This document shows positions 1 through 8,863 of a stretch of 64,000 nt of DNA, piece by piece. Every line of letters starts with the position of its first letter. Positions within the stretch are counted from its first letter, which is position 1. The position numbers were made by a program, and so were the translations under genes. The notes under the pieces are model-generated. The model did not search any database. It saw nothing but the letters and a program-made list of their open reading frames with translations, and was not told the origin of the DNA. This DNA is from an uncultured Alphaproteobacteria bacterium (GTDB lineage Bacteria; Pseudomonadota; Alphaproteobacteria; RF32; CAG-239): the NCBI GenBank assembly GCA_934254585.1, contig CAKQLF010000001.1:310001-374000 (forward strand), in the 5' to 3' direction.

Positions 1-375
1 GGGAGTTACCAACACAATGCTGCGGCCGGTTGCCGGTCCTTCTTCCAAAGGAGTGGTAAAACAGTCAATACCCGCGGCTCCGATATCACGTTTAAACACC
101 TGTCCGAGCTCGTCGTCGTGAACTTTACCGATAAAAGCACAGTCGGCACCAAGTGAGGCCATTCCGGCGACGGTATTGGCGGCAGAACCTCCGGAAACTT
201 CGCGTTCCGGAATAATGTCATTATAAATTTTTCCGGCGTCGGCGGCTTCAACCAAAGTCATACATCCTTTGGTCAGATTGCGTTCTTTTAAAAAAGTATC
301 TCCGACTTTGGCCAACACATCAACAATGGCGTTGCCAATTCCAACCACATCATAAACTGTATCTTGTTCGCTCAT
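1..375 (-). CDS. PfkB-family (adenosine kinase-like) sugar/nucleoside kinase, partial
   Basis: The reading frame is open from a start at 375 to the window edge, giving 125 N-terminal residues with the C-terminal half cut off. It begins MSEQDTVYDVVGIGNAIVD and carries the GGSAANTVAGMASLGA segment typical of ribokinase/PfkB kinases, which bind the sugar or nucleoside substrate in this half. The catalytic GAGD motif would lie outside the window. Alphaproteobacterial proteins of this type are usually annotated as adenosine kinase, but the substrate cannot be fixed from this half. An SD-like AAGAGAGGA lies just upstream of the ATG. Confidence 0.85.
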   Translation of the reverse strand, partial: MSEQDTVYDVVGIGNAIVDVLAKVGDTFLKERNLTKGCMTLVEAADAGKIYNDIIPEREVSGGSAANTVAGMASLGADCAFIGKVHDDELGQVFKRDIGAAGIDCFTTPLEEGPATGRSIVLVTP

Positions 376-440
376 TATATCCTCTCTTTTAATTTTTTAT
401 ATATCTTACTTTATTCTTTGTTGTTTTATAATTCAAGTCT

Positions 441-959
441 TCAAATATGGAAAATTAAGCCAATTACGGCAGAAAGCATTATATAAAATATAGCACTTTT
501 CTTATAAAAACGCATTAACAACGTCAGGCCGATTAATAAGCCGGCGGTGTAATAATCGGTTATGGACTCTTTGGCAATGTCCCATCCGGCAAAAAGAATT
601 AAGGCCAAAACGGCAGGACGAATCCCCTCTAAAACTTTTGCAACATTGGGATTGTCCTTCCATTTGGTTAAAACTTTGGATATCAGATAAACCACAATAA
701 CCGACGGAATAACTAAACTCAGTGTGGCTAATAAACTACCCCAAATTCCGGCAGCTTTGTAGCCGGCATAAGTGGCCATATTAATACCAACCGGTCCGGG
801 GGTTGATTGGGAAACGGCAATCATATCTGTCAGTTCTTTAGCGGTAAACCAATTGTAATGTTCGGTCAAATCATACAAAAACGGAACAGTTACCAGCCCG
901 CCGCCCACAGCAAACAGACCAATCTTAAAAAATTCAAAAATCAAAATTAAATAAGTCAT
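441..959 (-). CDS. Chromate transporter, half-size subunit (downstream)
   Basis: A 172-residue, highly hydrophobic protein of the CHR family. Half-size CHR proteins work as pairs in the inner membrane; characterised members export chromate, but substrates of most are unknown. Visible family features are the early FAVGGGLVTVPF glycine motif, the conserved STPGPVGIN motif around residue 50, and a later hydrophobic stretch. The start at 959 is preceded by AAAAGGAAATAGCT and lies 2 nt after the stop of the partner gene, so the two are co-transcribed. An upstream in-frame start would overlap the partner deeply and is unlikely. Confidence 0.88.
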   Translation of the reverse strand: MTYLILIFEFFKIGLFAVGGGLVTVPFLYDLTEHYNWFTAKELTDMIAVSQSTPGPVGINMATYAGYKAAGIWGSLLATLSLVIPSVIVVYLISKVLTKWKDNPNVAKVLEGIRPAVLALILFAGWDIAKESITDYYTAGLLIGLTLLMRFYKKSAIFYIMLSAVIGLIFHI

Positions 960-961
960 AG

Positions 962-1495
962 CTATTTCCTTTTGAAATTCGGAATATACGAACCGGCGGC
1001 CGCTAATATAACAATAACGACGGCTGATAAATTGAAAAACAGCAATAAAGCGGCGGCCAAACCAAAAACAATATAGCCGCGTAGGCCGCATATCCCTTTT
1101 TTCCACATTTCCCACACAGTGTCAATGATTAGGGCTATAACACTAACCCTTATACCATCAAACGCCCATTGCAGATATTGATTGTCCATATATTGGCGTA
1201 ACAGCATTGCTACTAATAAAATTATTAAAATGGAAGGGGATATAACTCCTAAAGTGGCGAGAATCATACCCCAGAAACCACGCAATTTGTAACCTATAAA
1301 GGAGGCCGCATTGACGGCAATTATTCCCGGAGTGCACTGCCCGATGGAATAATAGTTAAGAAGTTCTTCTTCACTAATCCATTTTCTTTTTTCAACCGCT
1401 TCATTTTTTAATATCGGTAACATAGCGTAACCGCCGCCAAAGGTGAAAATTCCCATTTTAAAAAAAATACTGTATAAATCCCACAATTTAACCAT
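962..1495 (-). CDS. Chromate transporter, half-size subunit (upstream)
   Basis: A 177-residue CHR-family membrane protein, paralogous to the next gene: it has the matching FTFGGGYAMLP glycine motif and CTPGIIAVNAASFIGYK in place of STPGPVGIN. The pair probably forms one functional heterodimeric transporter. The start at 1495 (MVKLWD) is chosen because AAAGGGA lies about 10 nt upstream. A further ATG at 1516 has no visible SD. The gene is divergent from pntAA, with a short AT-rich gap between them. Confidence 0.87.
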   Translation of the reverse strand: MVKLWDLYSIFFKMGIFTFGGGYAMLPILKNEAVEKRKWISEEELLNYYSIGQCTPGIIAVNAASFIGYKLRGFWGMILATLGVISPSILIILLVAMLLRQYMDNQYLQWAFDGIRVSVIALIIDTVWEMWKKGICGLRGYIVFGLAAALLLFFNLSAVVIVILAAAGSYIPNFKRK

Positions 1496-1579
1496 TTGGA
1501 TATATTCCCTTTGCATTTTAATTTTGTTTATTATATAAATATAACGAGCCTACAATGCAAGCATTTTTGTGAGGTTGTA

Positions 1580-2581
1580 ATGATTGTTGGAATTGTGAAG
1601 GAACGTCCGGCTTGGGAATATAGAGTTGCCGTTGTGCCGCAGACGGTTAAACAACTTGTGGCCGAGGGGCATCGGGTTTTAGTGCAAACAGGGGCCGGAG
1701 AACGTGCCGGTTATTGTGATGAACAATATGCGCAGCAGGGTGCAGAAATTGTTCGCAGTGCCGAAAATGTTTATGAACAATCGGAGTTTGTTGCAAAAAT
1801 TTGGGCTCCTAAAGAAGATGAATACGCTTATTTACACGAAAATTTATGGGTATTGGCAAATTTTGAAAGTTATAAAATACCCGAACGATTGGCGGTTTGG
1901 CAAAAATATAAAATTAATGCCGTGGCCTTAGAGCGTTTGCCGAGATTGTCACGCGTTCAGGATATAGATACACTTTCTTCTCAACATAATTTAGCCGGTT
2001 ATAAAGCCGCACTGTTGGCGATGGATATGCTGACTCGAACCGTTCCTTTAATGATGACGGCTGCCGGAACATTGACTTCTCTAAAGGCCTTGGTTATCGG
2101 CGTAGGTGTGGCCGGATTACAGGCTATTGCCACATTACAGCGTATGGGAGCGCAGGTGTATGCCGCCGATGTGCGTCCGGAAGCTGAAGAACAGGTGCGT
2201 TCTTTGGGAGCGCAATTTGTTTTGGCGGAACCTGAAGAAATAAATAAAATTCTGCCGTTGTGCGATATAGTCATCACGTCGGTTTTGCCAATAAGCGGAC
2301 AAGTGCCGAAAGTTTTAACGGTTTCGCAATTGTGCCGTTTACCTCAAGGGGCCGTAGTTCTGGATATGGCCGGAGGAAATGTGGAAACAAGTATTGCAGA
2401 GCGTCTTTTGGATAATGGTCATTATAAATTGTTGGCCGACAGGCATCTGGCATCAGATGTGGCAACTTCCGCAAGTTTATTACATTCGCGAAATGTATAT
2501 CAATTTATTCAGAGGAAAGAACAATTACAAAAAGATAAAGAGGTTTGGCAGCAAATTTTGTTGACGGGAACGGAGGTCTAA
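1580..2581 (+). CDS. pntAA: NAD(P) transhydrogenase subunit alpha part 1 (NAD-binding domain I)
   Basis: A 333-residue soluble NAD(H)-binding domain of the proton-translocating transhydrogenase, which couples hydride transfer from NADH to NADP+ with proton entry. N-terminal IVGIVKERPAWEYRVAVVP and the Rossmann glycine motif GVGVAGLQA near residue 173 identify it. GAGG five bases upstream fixes the ATG at 1580. It is shorter than typical alpha-1 subunits (roughly 370-400 residues): the segment after the Rossmann unit goes straight from RPEAEEQVRSLGAQFV to the DIVITSVLP strand. It abuts pntAB with no gap and heads the pntAA-pntAB-pntB operon. Confidence 0.93.
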   Translation: MIVGIVKERPAWEYRVAVVPQTVKQLVAEGHRVLVQTGAGERAGYCDEQYAQQGAEIVRSAENVYEQSEFVAKIWAPKEDEYAYLHENLWVLANFESYKIPERLAVWQKYKINAVALERLPRLSRVQDIDTLSSQHNLAGYKAALLAMDMLTRTVPLMMTAAGTLTSLKALVIGVGVAGLQAIATLQRMGAQVYAADVRPEAEEQVRSLGAQFVLAEPEEINKILPLCDIVITSVLPISGQVPKVLTVSQLCRLPQGAVVLDMAGGNVETSIAERLLDNGHYKLLADRHLASDVATSASLLHSRNVYQFIQRKEQLQKDKEVWQQILLTGTEV

Positions 2582-2869
2582 ATGGAAACAAATGATATTT
2601 ATTTGTTAGCTATATTTATTTTATCAGCATTTTTGGGATATTTTACTGTGTGGCGCGTTTCACCATCGTTGCACGCGCCGCTGATGAGCGCGACTAACGC
2701 AATCAGCGGATTAACAGTTTTGGGCGGAATCGTTATTGCCGGTCATACTACCGATATTGAGGTGTTGATAATCAGCTTAATTGCAATTTTCTTTGCGTCG
2801 TTGAACTTAATCGGTGGTTTGGCGGTGACAATAAGAATGTTGGAACTGTTTAAGAAAAAAGGAGAGTAA
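2582..2869 (+). CDS. pntAB: NAD(P) transhydrogenase subunit alpha part 2 (membrane)
   Basis: A 95-residue membrane protein with three predicted helices that forms part of the proton channel (domain II) with PntB. The conserved HAPLMSATNAISG motif is present near residue 30. It starts immediately after the pntAA stop, with GGAGG at the end of pntAA serving as SD, and is followed by pntB after 5 nt. The split of the alpha chain into two polypeptides is the usual alphaproteobacterial arrangement (e.g. Rhodospirillum rubrum). Confidence 0.95.
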   Translation: METNDIYLLAIFILSAFLGYFTVWRVSPSLHAPLMSATNAISGLTVLGGIVIAGHTTDIEVLIISLIAIFFASLNLIGGLAVTIRMLELFKKKGE

Positions 2870-2874
2870 GAATA

Positions 2875-4191
2875 ATGATTAGCTCTTTGGTGTACCTTTT
2901 TTGTGTGTTTATGCTGGTTATTGCAGTTGATTGCCTATCTGCTCCGTCAAAGGTTGTATATGGTTATCGTTTAGCCATATTCTCTATGGGGTTGGCCTTG
3001 ATAACTTGTCTGTCAATTAATTTGGAACACAATGCTTTGCCGATTTTATTGACTTTGTTTGCCGGTGGCGGAATAGGTGTCGTGTTTGCATTAAGGTTAC
3101 AGCTTTCGGCTTTGCCGCAAATGGTGGCCTTATTGAACGGTATTGGCGGTTTGGCCTCGGCCTTGATTGTTTCCTGCCCGTTTGCGGCTCCAAAAGAAAA
3201 TGTTATGGAAGTTTTATGTGCGGTTATCGGAATTGTTACATTTAGCGGTTCATTAGTCGCTTTTGCCAAATTACACGGTTGGTTGCGCAAAAACATTTCG
3301 TGGTTTAAGTGGCTGAGTTTGCTGCTTAGCCTTTTGTTGCTGATAAACGCCGGTTATTTTGTGCAAACTGACAAAGGTTTTGTGATGGTAATGTTTATAG
3401 CCTTTTTTGTGGGTATTTGCGGAACAATGCCAATCGGCGGAGCGGATATGCCTGTGATTATTTCATTGTTAAACTCTCTTTCCGGTTGGGCAGTGGTGTT
3501 GGTCGGCTTGTTGGCCGGAGATTTATTGCTGATAATTTCCGGAACTTTGGTGGGGGCCAGCGGTTCCATTTTGTCTTATGTGATGAGCAAGTCAATGAAT
3601 CGTTCAATATTGAATATCATTTGGCCGATTCGAAAAAATGGAGAAAAAGAAATTGTCGAAATGGGATTGATAAAAAGAGGCTCCGCCGAAGAAGCCGCTT
3701 TTATTATGAGTAATGCTCGAAAAGTTATTATTGTTCCGGGGTTTGGTATGGCCGCCGCTCAGGCTCAAATAGCTTTGAAAAATATGACAACGATATTGAC
3801 GGAAAAATACGGAGTTGAAGTCAAATATGCAATTCACCCTGTGGCGGGGCGGATGCCGGGGCATATGAATGTTTTGTTGGCTGAGGCGCAGATTCCTTAT
3901 GAACAGGTTTATGCTATGGAGGATATTAATCAGGAGTTTGCAACAGCTGATGTTGCCTATGTTATCGGCGCGAACGATGTTACAAATCCTGTTGCTAGAA
4001 CAGACAGCAACTCTCCATTATACGGAATGCCGGTGTTAGATGTGGAAAAAGCTAAGACGGTGTTTTTTGTGAAACGTTCACTGGGAACAGGGTATTCCGG
4101 TGTGGATAATCCATTGTTCTACGCGCCTAATACCATAATGTTGTTAGGTGATGCCAAAAAAGTTACGGAAGAGATAGTAAAAGATATGTAA
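2875..4191 (+). CDS. pntB: NAD(P) transhydrogenase subunit beta
   Basis: A 438-residue subunit with an N-terminal membrane domain of about eight helices (residues 1-240) and a C-terminal NADP(H)-binding domain III. Domain III is recognised by VPGFGMAAAQAQ, HPVAGRMPGHMNVLLAEA, the IGANDVTNPVAR motif and KRSLGTGYSGVDNPLF. Last gene of the pnt operon, followed by a strong terminator. The assembled enzyme sits in the inner membrane and supplies NADPH for biosynthesis and redox defence. Confidence 0.96.
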   Translation: MISSLVYLFCVFMLVIAVDCLSAPSKVVYGYRLAIFSMGLALITCLSINLEHNALPILLTLFAGGGIGVVFALRLQLSALPQMVALLNGIGGLASALIVSCPFAAPKENVMEVLCAVIGIVTFSGSLVAFAKLHGWLRKNISWFKWLSLLLSLLLLINAGYFVQTDKGFVMVMFIAFFVGICGTMPIGGADMPVIISLLNSLSGWAVVLVGLLAGDLLLIISGTLVGASGSILSYVMSKSMNRSILNIIWPIRKNGEKEIVEMGLIKRGSAEEAAFIMSNARKVIIVPGFGMAAAQAQIALKNMTTILTEKYGVEVKYAIHPVAGRMPGHMNVLLAEAQIPYEQVYAMEDINQEFATADVAYVIGANDVTNPVARTDSNSPLYGMPVLDVEKAKTVFFVKRSLGTGYSGVDNPLFYAPNTIMLLGDAKKVTEEIVKDM

Positions 4192-4197
4192 AAAATA

Positions 4198-4236
4198 AAA
4201 AAAGGGGAGTGACTTATATTTGACATCCCCTTTTTT
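4198..4236 (+). terminator. Rho-independent terminator of the pnt operon
   Basis: AAAAAGGGG pairs with CCCCTTTTTT across a 19-nt loop, with a T-run directly after the stem, 10 nt beyond the pntB stop. The A-run on the 5' side could also let it act on the opposite strand. Confidence 0.75.
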
Positions 4237-4263
4237 GTAAAATCCTGAAAAGGATATTTGCTT

Positions 4264-4407
4264 TCAAGCCTTACCGGTCTGTTTAACATTAAAGACGTTT
4301 GAAATATCTTCAAGCGCGTTTATGCCGGCGTTCAAAGGATGGCGCATTTGCTGAAAAAATTTTTGAGCCAACTCCTTAGGGGTCAAAGAAAAATCAATTT
4401 CATTCAT
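4264..4407 (-). CDS. Putative 47-residue protein with HPLN motif
   Basis: An open frame of 48 codons, MNEIDFSLTPKELAQKFFQQ followed by MRHPLNAGINALEDI and ending KQTGKA. Amino-acid composition and codon choice look coding: amphipathic, no low-complexity runs. The segment FFQQMRHPLNAGINAL resembles the phosphoacceptor H-box of HisKA domains (H-x-x-R-T-P-L-N), but the normal order (His before Arg) is changed and nothing else of a kinase is present. There is no clear SD upstream. It sits between two terminators, so it would be a single-gene unit. Function unknown. Confidence 0.4.
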   Translation of the reverse strand: MNEIDFSLTPKELAQKFFQQMRHPLNAGINALEDISNVFNVKQTGKA

Positions 4408-4484
4408 AATCAGAAAATTTAAATAATATTAAAATAATAAACAAACATAAATTTTTATAGTCTATTTTTATTTTTTTAGCAATA

Positions 4485-4524
4485 AAAAAAGCACCTGTTT
4501 TCTTACAAAAACAGGTGCTTTTTT
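4485..4524. terminator. Bidirectional terminator
   Basis: A perfect stem AAGCACCTGTTTT / AAAACAGGTGCTT flanked by an A-run and a T-run, so it can work on both strands. It directly follows the stop codon of the minus-strand gene ending at 4525 and is probably that gene's terminator. Confidence 0.8.
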
Positions 4525-5181
4525 CTACTCTTCGATAAATTTTAATTTACCGAAAGTTCTTTCGGTTGTTTTCGGAGTCGTTTTAGGCTCAATAAAGTCT
4601 TCAACTTTCTCCTCTACCTTTAACTTTATCTGCTCGATGGCCGAAGAGGCAAGATCTTTAAAAGAGTTCAGGTTTGCAACAGTTTTTAGATACAAACCAA
4701 AATTTTCTTCAAAGTCTGCAGGTACGATCTTAAGTGCTTCATATTTTTCAAAATCTCGGAATGAACTTTTGATTTCAATATGAGCAACTTTTTGCCCTTC
4801 CAGAACATGAGTCCAACTTGGTGACTTACTCAAATAAAAGCTACCATCAGTGAAAAATACCTTGACACTGTCCGCAAAAGAACAAACAGAATCTACGGTC
4901 AACAATTCTCGATTATATTCATTGTAATAAAGGAGACCTTTGAAAGATTTTTCAGCAGTTACCCCTATGTATTCCACAATTCTATAATGTTGAATGCCGT
5001 TCTTTTTCATCTCTTGATACTGAATAGCAGTTATCGGAGTTGAAATATTGTTGTCACCATAAGCAACAAAAGAATTACCTTCTTGTGCCACTTTGTTTAC
5101 TGAAACAAATGTCTGAGCGTTAAGCGACATAACAGACATAAAAACAACCACTACGAAAAACAAAAACTTCTTCATATTCAA
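4525..5181 (-). CDS. Hypothetical exported protein
   Basis: A 218-residue protein I do not recognise. It starts with a clear signal peptide (MNMKKFLFFVVVVFMSVMSLNA, cleavage likely after NA at about residue 22), then a mostly beta-type region and a Lys/Glu-rich C-terminal third from about residue 170. No Cys or repeat pattern suggests a lipoprotein or barrel. There is no SD before the ATG; the upstream 100 nt is very AT-rich. The SLNAQ signal-peptide end and the SD-less start recall Bacteroidota genes, so transfer is possible. It stands alone between terminators. Confidence 0.7.
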   Translation of the reverse strand: MNMKKFLFFVVVVFMSVMSLNAQTFVSVNKVAQEGNSFVAYGDNNISTPITAIQYQEMKKNGIQHYRIVEYIGVTAEKSFKGLLYYNEYNRELLTVDSVCSFADSVKVFFTDGSFYLSKSPSWTHVLEGQKVAHIEIKSSFRDFEKYEALKIVPADFEENFGLYLKTVANLNSFKDLASSAIEQIKLKVEEKVEDFIEPKTTPKTTERTFGKLKFIEE

Positions 5182-5320
5182 TAAAATTTAAAGATTAATA
5201 CTAGACATTAAGAAAGCTCTTGTATTCGTGATAATAATAACGATAAAAGGCTTCCAAAATAATTTTTTATTACGAGTATAGTTTAGCATAGGTTTAAAAT
5301 ATTTTCAAGTGAAAGAATAA

Positions 5321-5353
5321 AAAAAATCTCTCGTTTCAAAACGAGAGATTTTG
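5321..5353 (-). terminator. Terminator of gltX-cysS
   Basis: Stem AAAATCTCTCGTTTT / AAACGAGAGATTTT; read on the minus strand it is followed by eight T. It begins 5 nt after the cysS stop. Confidence 0.8.
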
Positions 5354-5357
5354 AAAA

Positions 5358-6731
5358 TTAAATTTTTTTCCAAGTTGTTCCATTTGGACCATCTTCCAAG
5401 ACAATGCCTTTTTCTTTCAGTTCATTGCGAATGGCGTCGGCTGTTGCCCAATCTTTGTTCTTTTTAGCTTCAGCGCGTTTGGCTATCAACGCTTCAATTT
5501 CGGAATTATCTTCATCTGCGCCCTTAAACCAATTTTCAGCATCGTTATACAGCAATCCCAACATATAAGCGTTTGCCAATAACTCGGATTTATATTTAGA
5601 ACGCTCTTCAATTGTTTCCGCTTTGTTTAAGTTGCTTAACGTTTCGTGCAAATAAGAAAGAGCCAACGGCGTGTTAAGGTCATCGGCCAAAGCGTTGATA
5701 AGTTTTTCACTTGGTGCAACTTTTTCTGCCGGAACATCGGCGTTTTTCAAAAGAGCGTTATAGAACTTGTCTAAAATGTTTTTAGCTTGTTCCAAACCTT
5801 CAAACGTAAAGTTAAACGGCTGATGATAATGAGTGGTTAAAAACAGCAAACGTAACGCTTCTGCCGGATATTTAGCCAATATTTCATCAACAGTGTAAAA
5901 ATTTCCTAAAGATTTAGACATTTTTACGCCATTAATCATTAACATTCCGGTATGCACCCAATAATGGGCAAAATGCGTTCCTGGGTAGGCACAGCACGAT
6001 TGCGCGCACTCATTTTCGTGGTGGGGAAAAATCAAATCAGAACCGCCGCCGTGAATGTCAAAATCATTGCCTAAAAGCTTTGAACTCATAGCCGAACATT
6101 CCAAATGCCACCCCGGACGGCCATAACCCCACGGACTGTTCCACCCCGGTTGGTCCGCGTCTGATGGTTTCCATAAAATAAAATCGGCCGGATTCTTTTT
6201 ATAGCTTGCAACTTCAATCCGCGCGCCGGCGACCATTTCTTTCATTGAGCGACCGGACAAAAAACCATAATTAGGCATAGAATCGACATCGAATAAAACC
6301 TGATTTTCGGCAATATAAGCGTGATCGTTTTGTAAGAGCAATTCCACCAATTTAATCATTTCCGGAATATATTCCGTGGCACGCGGACGATAATTAGGTG
6401 ACAAAACATTCAGTTTTTTCATATCGTCCAAGTACCAATTATAGGTCTGTTCGGTAATTTCGCGAATCGATTTGCCGGTTTCTTTGTGCTTGTTTAAAAT
6501 TTTATCGTCAACATCGGTAATGTTGGAAACATAGGTGACGTGCTCTTTACCATAAACATAGCATAAAAGACGATATAGCACATCGTAAACAACCGGAGTT
6601 TTGGCGTTTCCCAAGTGGGCTTTGTCATAAACAGTCGGGCCACAGACATACATTCGCACATTAGAGGCGTCAATCGGAATAAATTCTTCTTTGCGCTGTT
6701 TTAAAGTATTATGCAAATATATATCGGTCAT
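5358..6731 (-). CDS. cysS: Cysteinyl-tRNA synthetase
   Basis: A 457-residue class Ia aminoacyl-tRNA synthetase that charges tRNA-Cys in the cytoplasm. The Zn/nucleotide-binding start YVCGPTVYDKAHLGNAK, the Zn ligands in LECSAMS and HHENE, and KMSKSLGN near residue 271 are intact. The C-terminal DALR and anticodon-binding regions follow to the end at normal length. It lies 21 nt downstream of gltX on the same strand with GGAGGGAACT before the ATG, so the two synthetases probably form an operon ended by the hairpin at 5321-5353. Confidence 0.97.
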   Translation of the reverse strand: MTDIYLHNTLKQRKEEFIPIDASNVRMYVCGPTVYDKAHLGNAKTPVVYDVLYRLLCYVYGKEHVTYVSNITDVDDKILNKHKETGKSIREITEQTYNWYLDDMKKLNVLSPNYRPRATEYIPEMIKLVELLLQNDHAYIAENQVLFDVDSMPNYGFLSGRSMKEMVAGARIEVASYKKNPADFILWKPSDADQPGWNSPWGYGRPGWHLECSAMSSKLLGNDFDIHGGGSDLIFPHHENECAQSCCAYPGTHFAHYWVHTGMLMINGVKMSKSLGNFYTVDEILAKYPAEALRLLFLTTHYHQPFNFTFEGLEQAKNILDKFYNALLKNADVPAEKVAPSEKLINALADDLNTPLALSYLHETLSNLNKAETIEERSKYKSELLANAYMLGLLYNDAENWFKGADEDNSEIEALIAKRAEAKKNKDWATADAIRNELKEKGIVLEDGPNGTTWKKI

Positions 6732-6752
6732 AGTTCCCTCCTGTTTTTCACT

Positions 6753-8075
6753 TTAAGCTTTTTGCCCCAACAAACGTTGTTTTGCCTTAGAATAACCAAT
6801 CAACGGCAATAAAATTTTGAGTTCCGGACCATCATCAAGCGCGGTTAAAGCTTTGCGCAAAGGATGAAACAACTCGCGGCCTTTTTTACCGCTTTGAGCT
6901 TTCAGCGCGGTAAGCCATTCGTTGAAAGTGTTTGCAGTCCAAGGCTCGGCCGGCAATAATTCCGCGGCCAAATCAGTCAGGTTTTTATCTTCAATAATCG
7001 GCGAAACTTCTTTGTGGCAGATATTTTCCCAAACCTTAATGTCGTCAACAACGGTCAAGTTGGCGCGCACATCGTTCCAAAATGTTTCATCGGCGTCAAT
7101 GCGGTCTTTTACCAAAGAATAAGGCATTGAACGAACCACTTTGGTGTTGAAGTGCTTTAGTTCTTCTTCATCAAATTTCGGCTGAGAGCGTCCCAATTTG
7201 CCAAAGTCCAATGATTCTGCCAACTCGTCCAACGAATAATAAGGTTCAATAGCGTCCGAAGTGCCAAGTTTGGCCAAAAATGCGCAAATAGCCATAGGTT
7301 CCACGCCCTCGGCCTTCAATTCGCGCACGCCTAAACTACCCAAACGTTTGGACAATTTTCCTTCCGTGCCGGTTAAAAGCGGCAAGTGGGCAAAAGTCGG
7401 AACTTTACCGCCGATGGCTTCAAACATTTGAATCTGTGATGCGGTGTTGGTTGTGTGGTCTTCACCGCGAACAATATGAGTAATGCCAAAGTCGCTGTCA
7501 TCAATGCAAGAAGGCAAGTGATATAAATAGCTGCCGTCCTCGCGGATAATAATCGGGTCACTGAGCTTTTCCGCCTCATAACGGCAATGGCCGCGCACAA
7601 TGTCGTCCCATTCAATCACGCCGTCAAGCAGCTTAAAACGATAGTGCGGTTTGCGACCTTCTGCCTTGAATTTGGCTAAATCTTCGGCAGTATAACGCAA
7701 AGCCTGACGATCATAAACCGGAGCCAAGCCTTTAGCCATAGCGCGTTTACGCTTAATTTCCAGTTCTTCCGGAGTTTCGTAGCAGGCATAAATACGACCT
7801 TCCGCCATCAAACGTTCTTTAACTTCGTTATAGCGGTCAAAGCGCGCCGACTGACGGGCTTCTTCACACCAATTAAAGCCAAGCCAAATCAAACTTTCAC
7901 GCATAGCATCTTCATATTCTTTTTTGGAACGAAGACTATCCGTGTCATCAATTCTCAGCATAAATTTTCCGCCAAGTTTTTTAGCCAGAAGCCAGTTAAA
8001 CAAAGCTGTTCTGGTGTTGCCAATATGCATAAAGCCGGTAGGGCTTGGAGCAAATCTTACTTTTATTTCAGACAT
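6753..8075 (-). CDS. gltX: Glutamyl-tRNA synthetase
   Basis: A 440-residue class Ib synthetase. The first motif RFAPSPTGFMHIGNTRTAL (HIGH signature) and KLSKRLG near residue 243 are present. Many alphaproteobacteria carry two GltX copies, one charging tRNA-Gln for later amidation; whether this is the discriminating copy cannot be told from sequence alone. Upstream gene of the gltX-cysS pair. SD is weak (AGGAAAATAAATG). Confidence 0.95.
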   Translation of the reverse strand: MSEIKVRFAPSPTGFMHIGNTRTALFNWLLAKKLGGKFMLRIDDTDSLRSKKEYEDAMRESLIWLGFNWCEEARQSARFDRYNEVKERLMAEGRIYACYETPEELEIKRKRAMAKGLAPVYDRQALRYTAEDLAKFKAEGRKPHYRFKLLDGVIEWDDIVRGHCRYEAEKLSDPIIIREDGSYLYHLPSCIDDSDFGITHIVRGEDHTTNTASQIQMFEAIGGKVPTFAHLPLLTGTEGKLSKRLGSLGVRELKAEGVEPMAICAFLAKLGTSDAIEPYYSLDELAESLDFGKLGRSQPKFDEEELKHFNTKVVRSMPYSLVKDRIDADETFWNDVRANLTVVDDIKVWENICHKEVSPIIEDKNLTDLAAELLPAEPWTANTFNEWLTALKAQSGKKGRELFHPLRKALTALDDGPELKILLPLIGYSKAKQRLLGQKA

Positions 8076-8149
8076 TTATTTTCCTATATTTTTGCGCAAA
8101 TTATTAAAATCTTTGCGTATAATATAGAGATTACCGTTTGATTTCAACC

Positions 8150-8818
8150 TTAAAATACAGCATTTTCTAAATTTTGCATATTTTTTTGTTCTTTATCAGT
8201 GGTGAGTGTTTCCAAATCTTCTAAAAACCAATCTATTTCATCGTCATTATCGGTATGTATTATTTTGTAGAAGCGGTCGCGAAAAGCCCGCAACAAACTG
8301 CTTTCGGCTATTTTTAAATCGCGAACTTGAATTTTATTGCGTTTTTTAATAAGCGAAAACAGCACATTAAAGCCATTGCCGTTCGGCGACGTCATATTTT
8401 TCAGCTGAATATTGCACCAAACATCGGCTCCGTCTTTTGTCGGCAAAACTTTGGAAATGGAGAAATTAACCGATCCTTCTCCCAAATTCAGCGGGTAGCC
8501 TTTATATAAGCTGCTGATATAGCGTTTGAACAGCGGAATATAATTTTCCTGTTGCTGGGGAGTCATTTTTTTCCAATATTTGCCGACCGCAAATTTAGCG
8601 GCACCATCCAAGTCAATATCATTATATAATATGTTATCTAAAGCGGCATATTTTTTATCCAAATTTTTGTCGGCCAGAATCCGCAAAATTTCCTGACCTT
8701 TGCTGTTTGCCCATTTTTCGGCTTCTTGTGCTGAAATAATTGAGGCGGCAAAAACCGATATGGGAATAAGCAGTCCTAAAAACAGTATGATAAGTTGTAA
8801 AAAATAGTTTCTTTTCAT
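8150..8818 (-). CDS. MlaC-like phospholipid-binding periplasmic protein
   Basis: A 222-residue exported protein of the MlaC/Ttg2D (toluene-tolerance) family, which in known systems shuttles phospholipids between outer- and inner-membrane Mla complexes. The start at 8818 (MKRNYFLQL) has AGGATATAAA upstream and gives a clean signal peptide ending VFAAS near residue 24. Family features are the central FAVGKYWKKMTPQQQENYI segment and the following FKRYISSLYKGY. No other mla genes are adjacent. It is divergent from the amino-acid-binding protein gene at 8864. Confidence 0.82.
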   Translation of the reverse strand: MKRNYFLQLIILFLGLLIPISVFAASIISAQEAEKWANSKGQEILRILADKNLDKKYAALDNILYNDIDLDGAAKFAVGKYWKKMTPQQQENYIPLFKRYISSLYKGYPLNLGEGSVNFSISKVLPTKDGADVWCNIQLKNMTSPNGNGFNVLFSLIKKRNKIQVRDLKIAESSLLRAFRDRFYKIIHTDNDDEIDWFLEDLETLTTDKEQKNMQNLENAVF

Positions 8819-8863
8819 TTTATATCCTATACACTGACAGCAATATATATAAGTTAACACAAA

